NCBI RefSeq assembly: GCF_004363095.1
Contig: NZ_SNYO01000001.1
Span: forward strand, 434,001-498,000
Direction of reading: 5' to 3'
Source of the DNA: Actinomycetospora succinea
GTDB taxonomy: Bacteria > Actinomycetota > Actinomycetes > Mycobacteriales > Pseudonocardiaceae
Length of the DNA: 64,000 bases
Shown here: positions 57,273 through 64,000 of the stretch, in pieces
Layout of the letters: each line of letters begins with the position of its first letter
Position numbering within the stretch: position 1 is the first letter of the stretch
Notes under the pieces: generated by a model
The model's input: the letters and a program-made list of their open reading frames with translations, nothing else
Databases searched by the model: none
What the model was told of the DNA's origin: nothing
Translations under genes and position numbers: made by a program

Positions 57273-57670
57273 TGGCCGAGATGGAGGTCGCCATCGTCGG
57301 CGTCGAGAAGCGGCTGTGGTCGGGCCAGGCGAGCTTCGTCTCGGCCCGCACGGTCGAGGGCGACATCGGTCTGCTGCCCGGGCACCAGCCGATGATCGCC
57401 GCGCTCGACGAGGCCGGCGTGGTGCGCATCGACCCGACCGACGGCGAGGCGTTCCACGCGGCCGTCTTCGGCGGGTTCCTCTCGGTCACCGCGGAGTCGG
57501 TGACGATCCTGGCCGAGCTCGCCGAGCTGGCCTCCGAGATCGACGTCGCCGCGGCGCGCGACGAGCTGCAGCGCGCCGAGGGCGGCGGGGACGACGTCGA
57601 CGACACGGCCGCCGCCGCGGCACGGGCTCGCGCCCGGCTGCGGGCCGCCGGCGAGAACCCCGGCCACTGA
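57272..57670 (+). CDS. atpC: ATP synthase F1 subunit epsilon
   Basis: 132 aa. N-terminal beta sandwich (LWSGQASFVSARTVEGDIGL; FGGFLSVTAESVTILAE). The two C-terminal helices are short and acidic. Couples rotor and c-ring. Confidence 0.95.
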
Positions 57671-57689
57671 GGGAGGGCGAGCAGCACCG

Positions 57690-58133
57690 GTGGGGACGAC
57701 GATGATCGCCGAGCTGGCGGCCATCGTGGTGCTCGCGGTGCTGCTCGTCATCCTGTTCCTGCTGCTGCGCCGCATCCGGCTGCTGCGCCGGGGCGGCGTC
57801 GACGTCGCGCTGCGCGAGAAGCGGGTCCCCGACGACGGCCGCGGCTGGCACTCGGGGCTCGGGCGCTACCGCGGCAACGAGTTCCGCTGGTACCGGATCA
57901 CCGGGCTCAGCTCGGGCGCCAACGTGGTGCTGGACCGCACCCGCCTCGAGATCATCGACCGCCGCGCCCCCCGCGACGGCGAGATGCACCCCCCGGGCTC
58001 CACGGTCCTGACCTGCCGTGACGGCGACCGGCAGTGGGAGCTCGCGATCAACGCCGACGCGCTGACCGGCTTCTCGTCGTGGCTCGAGTCCACGCCGCCC
58101 GGCCGGTCGACGGGGTACCGCCAGGCGAGCTGA
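57690..58133 (+). CDS. DUF2550 membrane protein
   Basis: 147 aa from GTG 57690; ATG 57702 possible. One N-terminal helix (AIVVLAVLLVILFLLL), then a soluble DUF2550 domain (GRYRGNEFRWYRITGLSSG). Regularly follows atpC in actinobacteria; function unknown. Confidence 0.88.
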   Translation: MGTTMIAELAAIVVLAVLLVILFLLLRRIRLLRRGGVDVALREKRVPDDGRGWHSGLGRYRGNEFRWYRITGLSSGANVVLDRTRLEIIDRRAPRDGEMHPPGSTVLTCRDGDRQWELAINADALTGFSSWLESTPPGRSTGYRQAS

Positions 58134-58137
58134 GGGG

Positions 58138-58602
58138 CTACGCGCGGGCGGCCTGGGCGGCCTGCAGGAGCGCCTCCCGGAAGCGGTCCACGTCGGCGTC
58201 GATGGCGATCGGCAGCTGGTACGTCGCGCGCCGGGCGCCGCCGAGCGGCGTGCTCGTCACCGGGATCGAGCGGGCGGGCATGGCCAGGCGCGGTCCGGCG
58301 GTCGGCAGCGTCACCTCGAGCTGGTCGAGCGGATGGAAGCGGACCCGCGCCCCGGGATCGGTCTCGGCGTCGTCGCTCTGGCGGTGCGCGACGATCAGCA
58401 GCTCCGGGGTCAGCAGCATCTCGACGACGTACCGGTCCGAGGTCGGGCCGCCCCGCGACTCCCGGTTCATCGTCTCCTCGTCGGTGCGCAGCCCGTGCGT
58501 GACGTCGGCGAGCACGTCCGCCAGCCCCCGCGCGCGACCCTCCCCGCGCACGAACTCCGCCGTCGACGGCGGGAGATCGTCGACGGTGATGGCGTGAGAC
58601 AT
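58138..58602 (-). CDS. Hypothetical protein
   Basis: 154 aa from ATG 58602. A stranded core (RYVVEMLLTPELLIVAHRQS; RRATYQLPIAIDADVDRFRE) suggests a PH-like or lipocalin-sized fold; no recognised family. Convergent with the DUF2550 gene, 4 bp apart. Confidence 0.65.
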   Translation of the reverse strand: MSHAITVDDLPPSTAEFVRGEGRARGLADVLADVTHGLRTDEETMNRESRGGPTSDRYVVEMLLTPELLIVAHRQSDDAETDPGARVRFHPLDQLEVTLPTAGPRLAMPARSIPVTSTPLGGARRATYQLPIAIDADVDRFREALLQAAQAARA

Positions 58603-58904
58603 CAGGTTGCGCGCACCCACGCCGCCACCGTGCTGTCGCGCCGCGCTGCTGGTCAAGAGCCGGGGATTCACGAGGGAGCACGAGGGAGTACGAGCGATGC
58701 GGCATCGCTGGCGTGTGACACCCGGATCGCCACATCCTCGCTCGCTCGACACGCCGACGGCTCGCGACGCACGGGGTGGTGTCAGCGTGGCGTCCACGCT
58801 GACGTTGAACGTCAGGAAAGGCGCCACGATCACCGCGTCGCGAGCGCCGCTCGGCCCTGTCGCGGGTGTCGCGTGTGTCGCCGATGTGCGGTAGAATCGA
58901 ACAC
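58603..58904. promoter_or_regulatory. Divergent intergenic region with overlapping palindromes and an SOS-like box
   Basis: No gene. GTCAGCGTGG-cgt-CCACGCTGAC at 58781-58803 is a perfect inverted repeat that runs into a second one, TGACGTT-g-AACGTCA, at 58800-58814. TAGAAT (58892-58897) is a good -10 only 7 nt before the HNH gene ATG. TCGAACACATGAGCGA (58897-58912), overlapping that ATG, matches 10 of 12 fixed positions of the actinobacterial LexA site TCGAAC-N4-GTTCGA. Confidence 0.5.
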
Positions 58905-60266
58905 ATGAGCGAACGGGTGGGGGCCGCCGAGCGGGAGATGCTCGAGCGCACCCGCGCGTGCCTGGCCGCTCGCAACGTCGGGCACTACCGGCTGCTCGAG
59001 GCCATCGCCGAGCTCGACCGTCACGGCGTGGCCGACCGGACCGGCGATCGATACCTCGAGCGTCTCGTGCAGGAGCTCGCCCGGTGCGACCGCGGGGAGG
59101 CGTCGCGTCTCGTCGACGAGGCCCGGGATCTCGCGCCCCGGTCTGCACTGTCCGGCGAACCGCTGCCGGCGCGCCTCCCGCACACCGGCGCGGCCCTGGC
59201 CGCCGGCGCGATCAGCGACGCGCACGTGGCGGTCATCCGTCGCACCGTCCGACGCCTCGAGGCGGTGGCCGACCTCGACCCCGCGGTCGTGGCCGAGGCG
59301 GAGCAGGCGCTCGCGGAGCACGCCCGCGAGCTGTCGCCGAACGGGCTGGGCAAGGCCGCCGACCGTCTGCTCGCCCGGCTGGACCCGGACGGAGCCGCCC
59401 CCGACCCGGGGGAGGGGCGGTCGGACGGGGTGCAGCTGCTGCGCCGCCGTGACGGCACCCTCGACCTCCGGGCCGTCATCGCCGACGCGGCGGCCGCAGC
59501 GATGATCGACGAGGGGTTCGACGTCATGTCGACGCCGGCGGGGCCCGACGATCCGCGGGACCTGGCGGCACGCCGAGCCGACGCGCTCAAGGAGCTCTTC
59601 GCCGCCGCGAACGGCCCGGGCGGGCTGATCACCGACAGCCGTCGCGAGGGAGAGCCCGACGACACCGCCGACTCGTCAGGACCCGAGTCAGACAGCCAGG
59701 AGGCGCTCATCCCCGCGCCGCGACGCCCCGAGCGGTCGGCGACACCCGCCGGCGCGGGGCGGGCCCTGCTGACCATCACCATCGACCACCGCTGGCTGCG
59801 ACGGGCGACCGGATTCGGCACGCTGGACAACGAGGCCCTCGCCGACGTGCACACCGTGCGCCGGTGGGCGTGCGACGCGGACGTCATCCCGATGGTGCTG
59901 GGCACCCGCTCCGAGCCCCTCGACGTCGGGCGACGGTCCCGCACGGTCACCGACACGATCCGGCGGGCGCTGAACGTCCGCGACGGCGGCTGCGCGTTCC
60001 CCGGCTGCACCCGGCGACCCCGTCGCTGCCACGCGCACCACGTCGTCCACTGGATCGACGGCGGCGACACCGCGCTCCACAACCTGGTGCTGCTCTGCTC
60101 GCACCACCACCAGCTGGTCCACCACGGCCACTGGCGCCTCGAGATGATCCACGGTCGGCCCTGGTTCACGCCGCCGGCGTGGCTCGACCTCGAGCAGAGA
60201 CCACGGCTCGGCGGGCGACCACCCGTGCCGATCCCGGATCAGGCCCAGAAGCCGTCGCGCTCGTAG
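58905..60266 (+). CDS. DUF222 / HNH endonuclease domain protein
   Basis: 453 aa from ATG 58905, probably leaderless. N-terminal DUF222 helical region (LLEAIAELDRHGVADRTGDR; ISDAHVAVIRR), acidic linker, then HNH nuclease: CAFPGCTRRPRRCHAHHVVH, WIDGGDTALHNLVLLCSHHH. A very numerous, possibly mobile, family in actinobacteria with unclear role. The 3' end overlaps the GntR gene by 28 bp, convergent. Confidence 0.93.
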   Translation: MSERVGAAEREMLERTRACLAARNVGHYRLLEAIAELDRHGVADRTGDRYLERLVQELARCDRGEASRLVDEARDLAPRSALSGEPLPARLPHTGAALAAGAISDAHVAVIRRTVRRLEAVADLDPAVVAEAEQALAEHARELSPNGLGKAADRLLARLDPDGAAPDPGEGRSDGVQLLRRRDGTLDLRAVIADAAAAAMIDEGFDVMSTPAGPDDPRDLAARRADALKELFAAANGPGGLITDSRREGEPDDTADSSGPESDSQEALIPAPRRPERSATPAGAGRALLTITIDHRWLRRATGFGTLDNEALADVHTVRRWACDADVIPMVLGTRSEPLDVGRRSRTVTDTIRRALNVRDGGCAFPGCTRRPRRCHAHHVVHWIDGGDTALHNLVLLCSHHHQLVHHGHWRLEMIHGRPWFTPPAWLDLEQRPRLGGRPPVPIPDQAQKPSRS

Positions 60267-60994
60267 AGCCGGCGCAGTTCCACGATGTGGTCGCGCATGG
60301 CCTCCTCGGCCTCGCCCGCGCGGCCCTCGGCGATGTGCTCGGCGATCTCGCGGTGGCAGGCGTCGACCTTGTCCCACTCGCGTGCCTCGACGCCGGCGCG
60401 GCGCAGGCGCGTGCGCAGCACGTCGTTCACCGGCTGGCCCATGAGCGTGAGCATGAGGTTGCCGGTGGCCATGAGCAGCGTGGTGTGGAAGTCGAGGTGG
60501 CCGACGAAGCCGCTGGGGTCGCGGTCGTCGCGCGGGGCGGCCGCCGCGGCCCGGACGGCCTCGACCGTCTCGGCGTCGGCCCGCTGGGCAGCCAGGCGGG
60601 CGGCGGCGGGCTCGAGGAGCAGGCGTGCTTCGAGGAGGTCGCTGACGTGCAGCCGCGGGGTCATGACCAGCACGCCGAGGGCGCTGCCCACGTCCTCGAC
60701 GACGCGCGCGGGGTCGGGCTCGCTGACGAACGTGCCGCCCTGGACGCCGCGCAGGGTCTCGACGAGGTGCTGGCTGGAGAGCACGCGGAGCGCCTCGCGC
60801 GCGGTGCTGCGGCTGACCCCGAACGCCCGGCCGAGCTCGGCCTCGTTGGGCAGTCGGGTGCCCGCGGGCAGGGCGCCGGCGAGGATCTGGGTGCGCAGCT
60901 CGTCGGCCACCTGGCGGTAGGCCGGGCGGACGCGCTGCACCCGTAGATGGGCGACGGGTGCCGACGTGCCGGAGGCGGGCGGCTGCGGGGGCAC
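60239..60994 (-). CDS. GntR/FCD-family transcriptional regulator
   Basis: 251 aa from GTG 60994. N-terminal GntR wHTH (LPNEAELGRAFGVSRSTARE; ALRVLSSQHLV), C-terminal FCD ligand domain with metal-type His residues (GHLDFHTTLLMATGN; HREIAEHI). Divergent from the acyl-CoA operon, with a palindrome between them, so it likely represses that operon and responds to an acid or acyl-CoA ligand. Confidence 0.92.
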   Translation of the reverse strand: MPPQPPASGTSAPVAHLRVQRVRPAYRQVADELRTQILAGALPAGTRLPNEAELGRAFGVSRSTAREALRVLSSQHLVETLRGVQGGTFVSEPDPARVVEDVGSALGVLVMTPRLHVSDLLEARLLLEPAAARLAAQRADAETVEAVRAAAAAPRDDRDPSGFVGHLDFHTTLLMATGNLMLTLMGQPVNDVLRTRLRRAGVEAREWDKVDACHREIAEHIAEGRAGEAEEAMRDHIVELRRLYERDGFWA

Positions 60995-61032
60995 GATCGT
61001 GAGCGTAGACGGTCGGTCGATCCTTGTGGGGA

Positions 61033-61047
61033 AAACGTCTGACGTTT
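61033..61047. promoter_or_regulatory. Operator candidate for the GntR/FCD regulator
   Basis: AAACGTC-t-GACGTTT, a perfect 7-bp inverted repeat 12 bp before the MaoC gene ATG (61060) and 38 bp from the regulator start. Confidence 0.6.
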
Positions 61048-61059
61048 AGCGTCCGGGGC

Positions 61060-61587
61060 ATGGCCGTGGTCGAGGGGTGGCAGGGACGCTTCTTCGAGGA
61101 CTTCGTGGTCGGTGACGTCTACCAGCACCCGCTGGGGCGCACGATCACCGAGACCGACAACACCTGGTTCACGTTGCTGACGATGAACACGAACCAGGCG
61201 CACTTCAATGCGCAGGTGGGCGCGGACTCCGAGTTCGGTCGCATGATCGTCGCGTCGCCGCTGACGATCTCGATCGTGCTCGGGCAGTCGGTGTCGGACA
61301 CCAGCCAGAACGCGTTCGCCAACCTCGGCATCGACGAGCTGCGGCTCACGGCACCGGTGTTCGCGGGCGACACGCTCTGGTCGGAGTCTCTGGTGCTCGA
61401 GACGCGTGCGTCGTCGAGCCGCCCCGAGGCGGGCATCGTCCGGGTCCGCAGCCGCGGGCTCAACCAGGACGGCGTCGAGGTGCTGACGTTCAAGCGTGCC
61501 TTCTACGTGCACCGCCGCGGCGCCGCGCGGGCCGCCTCGCACTTCCCACAGGCCGAGGTGCCGCTGTCGCTGGAGAACGAGCAGTGA
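61060..61587 (+). CDS. MaoC-family dehydratase
   Basis: 175 aa from ATG 61060; the frame before it is not protein-like. Hot-dog fold with the hydratase pattern GRTITETDNTWFTLLTMNTN and NAQVGADSEFGRMIVASPL. Likely hydrates or dehydrates an acyl-CoA. The stop overlaps the next start (GTGA). Confidence 0.9.
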   Translation: MAVVEGWQGRFFEDFVVGDVYQHPLGRTITETDNTWFTLLTMNTNQAHFNAQVGADSEFGRMIVASPLTISIVLGQSVSDTSQNAFANLGIDELRLTAPVFAGDTLWSESLVLETRASSSRPEAGIVRVRSRGLNQDGVEVLTFKRAFYVHRRGAARAASHFPQAEVPLSLENEQ

Positions 61588-62798
61588 AGCCGCTCGAGGA
61601 CATCCGGATCATCTCGCTCGAGCAGTACGGGGCGGGTCCGTTCGGGTCGATGCACCTCGCGGAGCTGGGCGCCGAGGTCGTCAAGATCGAGGACCCGACG
61701 TCGGGCGGCGACGTCGGGCGCTACGTCCCGCCGTACGCCCAGGACGGCGACTCGCTGTTCTTCGAGTCGTTCAACAAGAACAAGTCCTCGGTGCTGCTCG
61801 ACATCCGCACCCCGGCCGGTCGCGAGGTGTTCCACGACCTCGTCCGCTCCGCCGACGCCGTCTACTCGAACCTGCGCGGCGATGTCCCGGCGAAGCTCGG
61901 CATCCGCTACTCCGACCTCAAGGACGTCAACCCGCAGATCGTCTGCTGCTCGCTGACCGGGTTCGGGATGACCGGCCCGCGGGCGGAGGAGCCGGGCTAC
62001 GACTACGTCCTGCAGGCCCTCGGCGGGTGGATGTCGCTGACGGGCGAGCCGGGTGGGGCGCCGCAGAAGGCGGGCCTGTCGCTCGTCGACTACAGCGGCG
62101 GGTTCGTCGCCGCGATCTCGCTGCTCGCCGGCATCCACGCCGCGCGGCGCGACGGGGTCGGCACCGACTGCGACCTCTCCCTCTACGACACCGCGGTCAG
62201 CCTCCTGACCTACCCGGCGACGTGGCACCTCACCGAGGGCTACGAACCGGCGCGCACGCACCACTCCGCCCACCCCTCGCTCGTGCCGTTCCAGGCGTTC
62301 GAGGCCGCCGACGGCTGGCTGGTCGTGGGGTGCGCGAAGGAGAAGTTCTGGCAGCGGCTCACCGTGGTGCTCGAGAACCCGGACCTCGCCACCGACCCCC
62401 GCTTCGCGACGTTCCGCGACCGCGACCGGTACCGCGACGTCCTGGTGCCGCTGCTCGAGGACCTGTTCCGGGGCCGCGACGTCGCCACGTGGATCGCGGC
62501 GATGACGGCGGCGGGCATCCCGTGCGCGCCGATCCACGACGTCGGCGAGGCCCTCACCGACGAGCACACCGCGGCCCGCGGGCTGATCGCCGAGACCGAG
62601 CACCCGCACTGGGGCACCGTGCGGTCGCTGCGCTCGCCGGTGCGCGTCGGTCCGCCCGGCGACGACACGCAGCCCGCCCGCGGCGGGCCCGCGATGGGCG
62701 AGCACACCGACTCCGTGCTGCGCGGGATCGGCTACGACGACGAGCGTCTGGACGCGCTGCGCGCGGCCGGGGCGTTCGGACCTGGGAAGGACGCCTGA
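61584..62798 (+). CDS. CaiB/BaiF family III CoA-transferase
   Basis: 404 aa from GTG 61584. IISLEQYGAGPFGSMHLAEL, VKIEDPTSGGDVGR, SFNKNKSSVLLDI, and the catalytic Asp region PGYDYVLQALGGWMSLTG. Transfers CoA between acids. In the same operon as an acyl-CoA dehydrogenase and a MaoC protein, so a carboxylic-acid catabolic pathway is likely; the substrate is unknown. Confidence 0.93.
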   Translation: MKPLEDIRIISLEQYGAGPFGSMHLAELGAEVVKIEDPTSGGDVGRYVPPYAQDGDSLFFESFNKNKSSVLLDIRTPAGREVFHDLVRSADAVYSNLRGDVPAKLGIRYSDLKDVNPQIVCCSLTGFGMTGPRAEEPGYDYVLQALGGWMSLTGEPGGAPQKAGLSLVDYSGGFVAAISLLAGIHAARRDGVGTDCDLSLYDTAVSLLTYPATWHLTEGYEPARTHHSAHPSLVPFQAFEAADGWLVVGCAKEKFWQRLTVVLENPDLATDPRFATFRDRDRYRDVLVPLLEDLFRGRDVATWIAAMTAAGIPCAPIHDVGEALTDEHTAARGLIAETEHPHWGTVRSLRSPVRVGPPGDDTQPARGGPAMGEHTDSVLRGIGYDDERLDALRAAGAFGPGKDA

Positions 62799-63961
62799 TG
62801 GATTTCCGCCTCAACGACGAGCAGCGGCTCTTCCGCGAGACGCTGCGCTCGTTCGTCGACCGCGAGATCGTGCCGGTCGCCCGCGACTGGGAGCACGAGG
62901 GCCGCTACCCGACCGAGATCGTCGCGGGCATGCGGGACCTCGGCCTGTTCGGGCTGGCCGTGCCCGAGGAGTACGGCGGGCTCGCCGCGGACACCGTCTC
63001 GTTCGCGCTGACGTTCGAGGAGATCTCGCGGGGCTGGATGGGCATCGCCGGCATCCTCGGGAGCCACTCGGTGTCGTGCTGGATGATCGCCCGCCACGGC
63101 ACCGAGGAGCAGAAGCAGCGCTACCTGCCCGAGCTCGCGACGGGGGAGCGGCGCACCGCGATCGCCCTCACCGAGCCCGGCGCCGGCACCGACCTGCAGA
63201 GCATCACCACGACCGCGAAGAAGGACGGCGACTCCTACATCGTCCGCGGCACCAAGATGTGGATCACGAACGCCCGGCACGCCGACCCGCTGCCGGTGCT
63301 CGTGAAGACCGACCCGGGCGCGACCCCGGCGCACCGCGGCATGAGCATGCTGCTCGTCGAGGCGGACTCGCCGGGCCTCGAGATCACCAAGGACATGGGC
63401 AAGCTCGGCTACAAGGGCACCGAGTCCTGCGAGGTGGTGCTCGACGACGTGCGCGTGCCGGCGTCGCAGCTGCTCGGCGGCGTCGAGGGCCGCGGGCTGC
63501 AGCAGGCGTTGTCGTCGCTGGAGACCGGGCGGATCAACATCGCCGCGCGCTCCGTCGGCATCGCCCAGCGGGCCTACGAGGAGTCCCTGGCCTACGCCCG
63601 GGAGCGCAGCGCGTTCGGGCAGCCCATAGGCGACTTCCAGGCCGTCCAGCTGCGTCTGTCCGCGATCGCGGTGAAGCTGCAGGCCGCCCGCCTCATGACC
63701 TACTGGGCGGCCTCGCGGATGGACGAGGGCGTGCGCATGGACACCGAGTCCGGTATGGCGAAGATCTTCGCGTCGGACGCGGCGCTGGAGTGCGCCACCG
63801 ACGCGATGCGCATCCACGGCGGCTACGGCTACTCGACGGAGTTCGAGGTCGAGCGCCTCTACCGTGACGCCCCGCTGATGTCGATCGGGGAGGGCACCAA
63901 CGACATGCTCGGCACGGTCGTCGCGCGCTCGTTGCTGGCGGGGAAGGCCTCCATCGGATGA
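62798..63961 (+). CDS. Acyl-CoA dehydrogenase
   Basis: 387 aa. The ATG overlaps the CoA-transferase TGA by one base. FAD/substrate motifs: IALTEPGAGTDLQSI, WITNARHADPL, RSAFGQPIGDFQAVQ. The catalytic Glu is near the C-terminus in RLYRDAPLMSIGEGTNDM. Oxidises acyl-CoA to enoyl-CoA. Confidence 0.94.
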   Translation: MDFRLNDEQRLFRETLRSFVDREIVPVARDWEHEGRYPTEIVAGMRDLGLFGLAVPEEYGGLAADTVSFALTFEEISRGWMGIAGILGSHSVSCWMIARHGTEEQKQRYLPELATGERRTAIALTEPGAGTDLQSITTTAKKDGDSYIVRGTKMWITNARHADPLPVLVKTDPGATPAHRGMSMLLVEADSPGLEITKDMGKLGYKGTESCEVVLDDVRVPASQLLGGVEGRGLQQALSSLETGRINIAARSVGIAQRAYEESLAYARERSAFGQPIGDFQAVQLRLSAIAVKLQAARLMTYWAASRMDEGVRMDTESGMAKIFASDAALECATDAMRIHGGYGYSTEFEVERLYRDAPLMSIGEGTNDMLGTVVARSLLAGKASIG

Positions 63962-64000
63962 GTGGGCATCGGGTGAGCGTCCCGGATCGCGAGGAGCTCG
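63958..64000 (+). CDS. Start of a further operon gene, cut by the window end
   Basis: ATG 63958 overlaps the previous stop as ATGA and the frame stays open (MSGHRVSVPDREEL) to the edge. A GTG at 63973 is an alternative start. Too short to identify. Confidence 0.45.
   Translation, partial: MSGHRVSVPDREEL

Overview
The window is very GC-rich actinobacterial DNA. One line counted in the chromosomal part (53461-53520) is 44/60 G+C. Gene order and families (lysA-hom-thrC-thrB-rho-rpmE-prfA-prmC, then glyA, a WecA-type transferase and the atp operon, plus a DUF222-HNH gene and a DUF2550 gene) suggest a Pseudonocardiales-type organism. That placement is inference; no rRNA is present.

Two regions meet at a tRNA-Arg(CCG) gene (30727-30801, minus strand). 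Everything to its left (1 to about 30727) looks like an integrative mobile element. It has a tyrosine integrase fused to a GntR-type helix-turn-helix at the tRNA 3' end (29200-30636), a 1529-residue MobF relaxase/helicase (606-5195) with a candidate oriT just upstream, a Lsr2-like protein, plasmid-type hypothetical genes, and an IS21-family insertion with exact ends and a CCCCT target duplication (26241-28864). The other end of the element lies outside the window.

Two cargo regions stand out. (1) A DNA-alkylation repair island spans about 7812-17636: two intact and one frameshifted O6-alkylguanine methyltransferase, an Ada-AlkA fusion, AlkB, a stand-alone Ada-like zinc protein lacking the usual methyl-acceptor cysteine, a second Fe(II)/2-oxoglutarate oxygenase and an ECF sigma factor. 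Six genes form one tightly coupled operon led by the sigma gene. The sigma gene and a second unit carry the same promoter, GCTGCAAC-N10-GGATCGGTGTT-N9-ATG, so the sigma factor probably drives a small alkylation regulon. (2) A lower-GC three-gene cassette with overlapping starts and stops (23778-26121; two counted lines are 35/60 G+C) ends in a ComEC-like metallo-beta-lactamase-fold hydrolase and has two unrecognised partners. It is a candidate defence or conflict module.

To the right of the tRNA is ordinary chromosome. It holds a KARI-like gene, a DUF559 gene bracketed by two copies of a 50-bp palindromic element, DUF305/DUF3105 membrane proteins, argS, aspartate-family amino-acid genes, rho with a long Gln/Gly/Asn-rich insert, rpmE, prfA, prmC (apparently starting at CTG), an L-threonylcarbamoyladenylate synthase gene, glyA, a WecA-family transferase and the whole F1Fo ATP synthase operon. 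A DUF222-HNH gene and an acyl-CoA catabolic operon with a divergent GntR/FCD regulator follow. Start-stop overlaps are frequent throughout.
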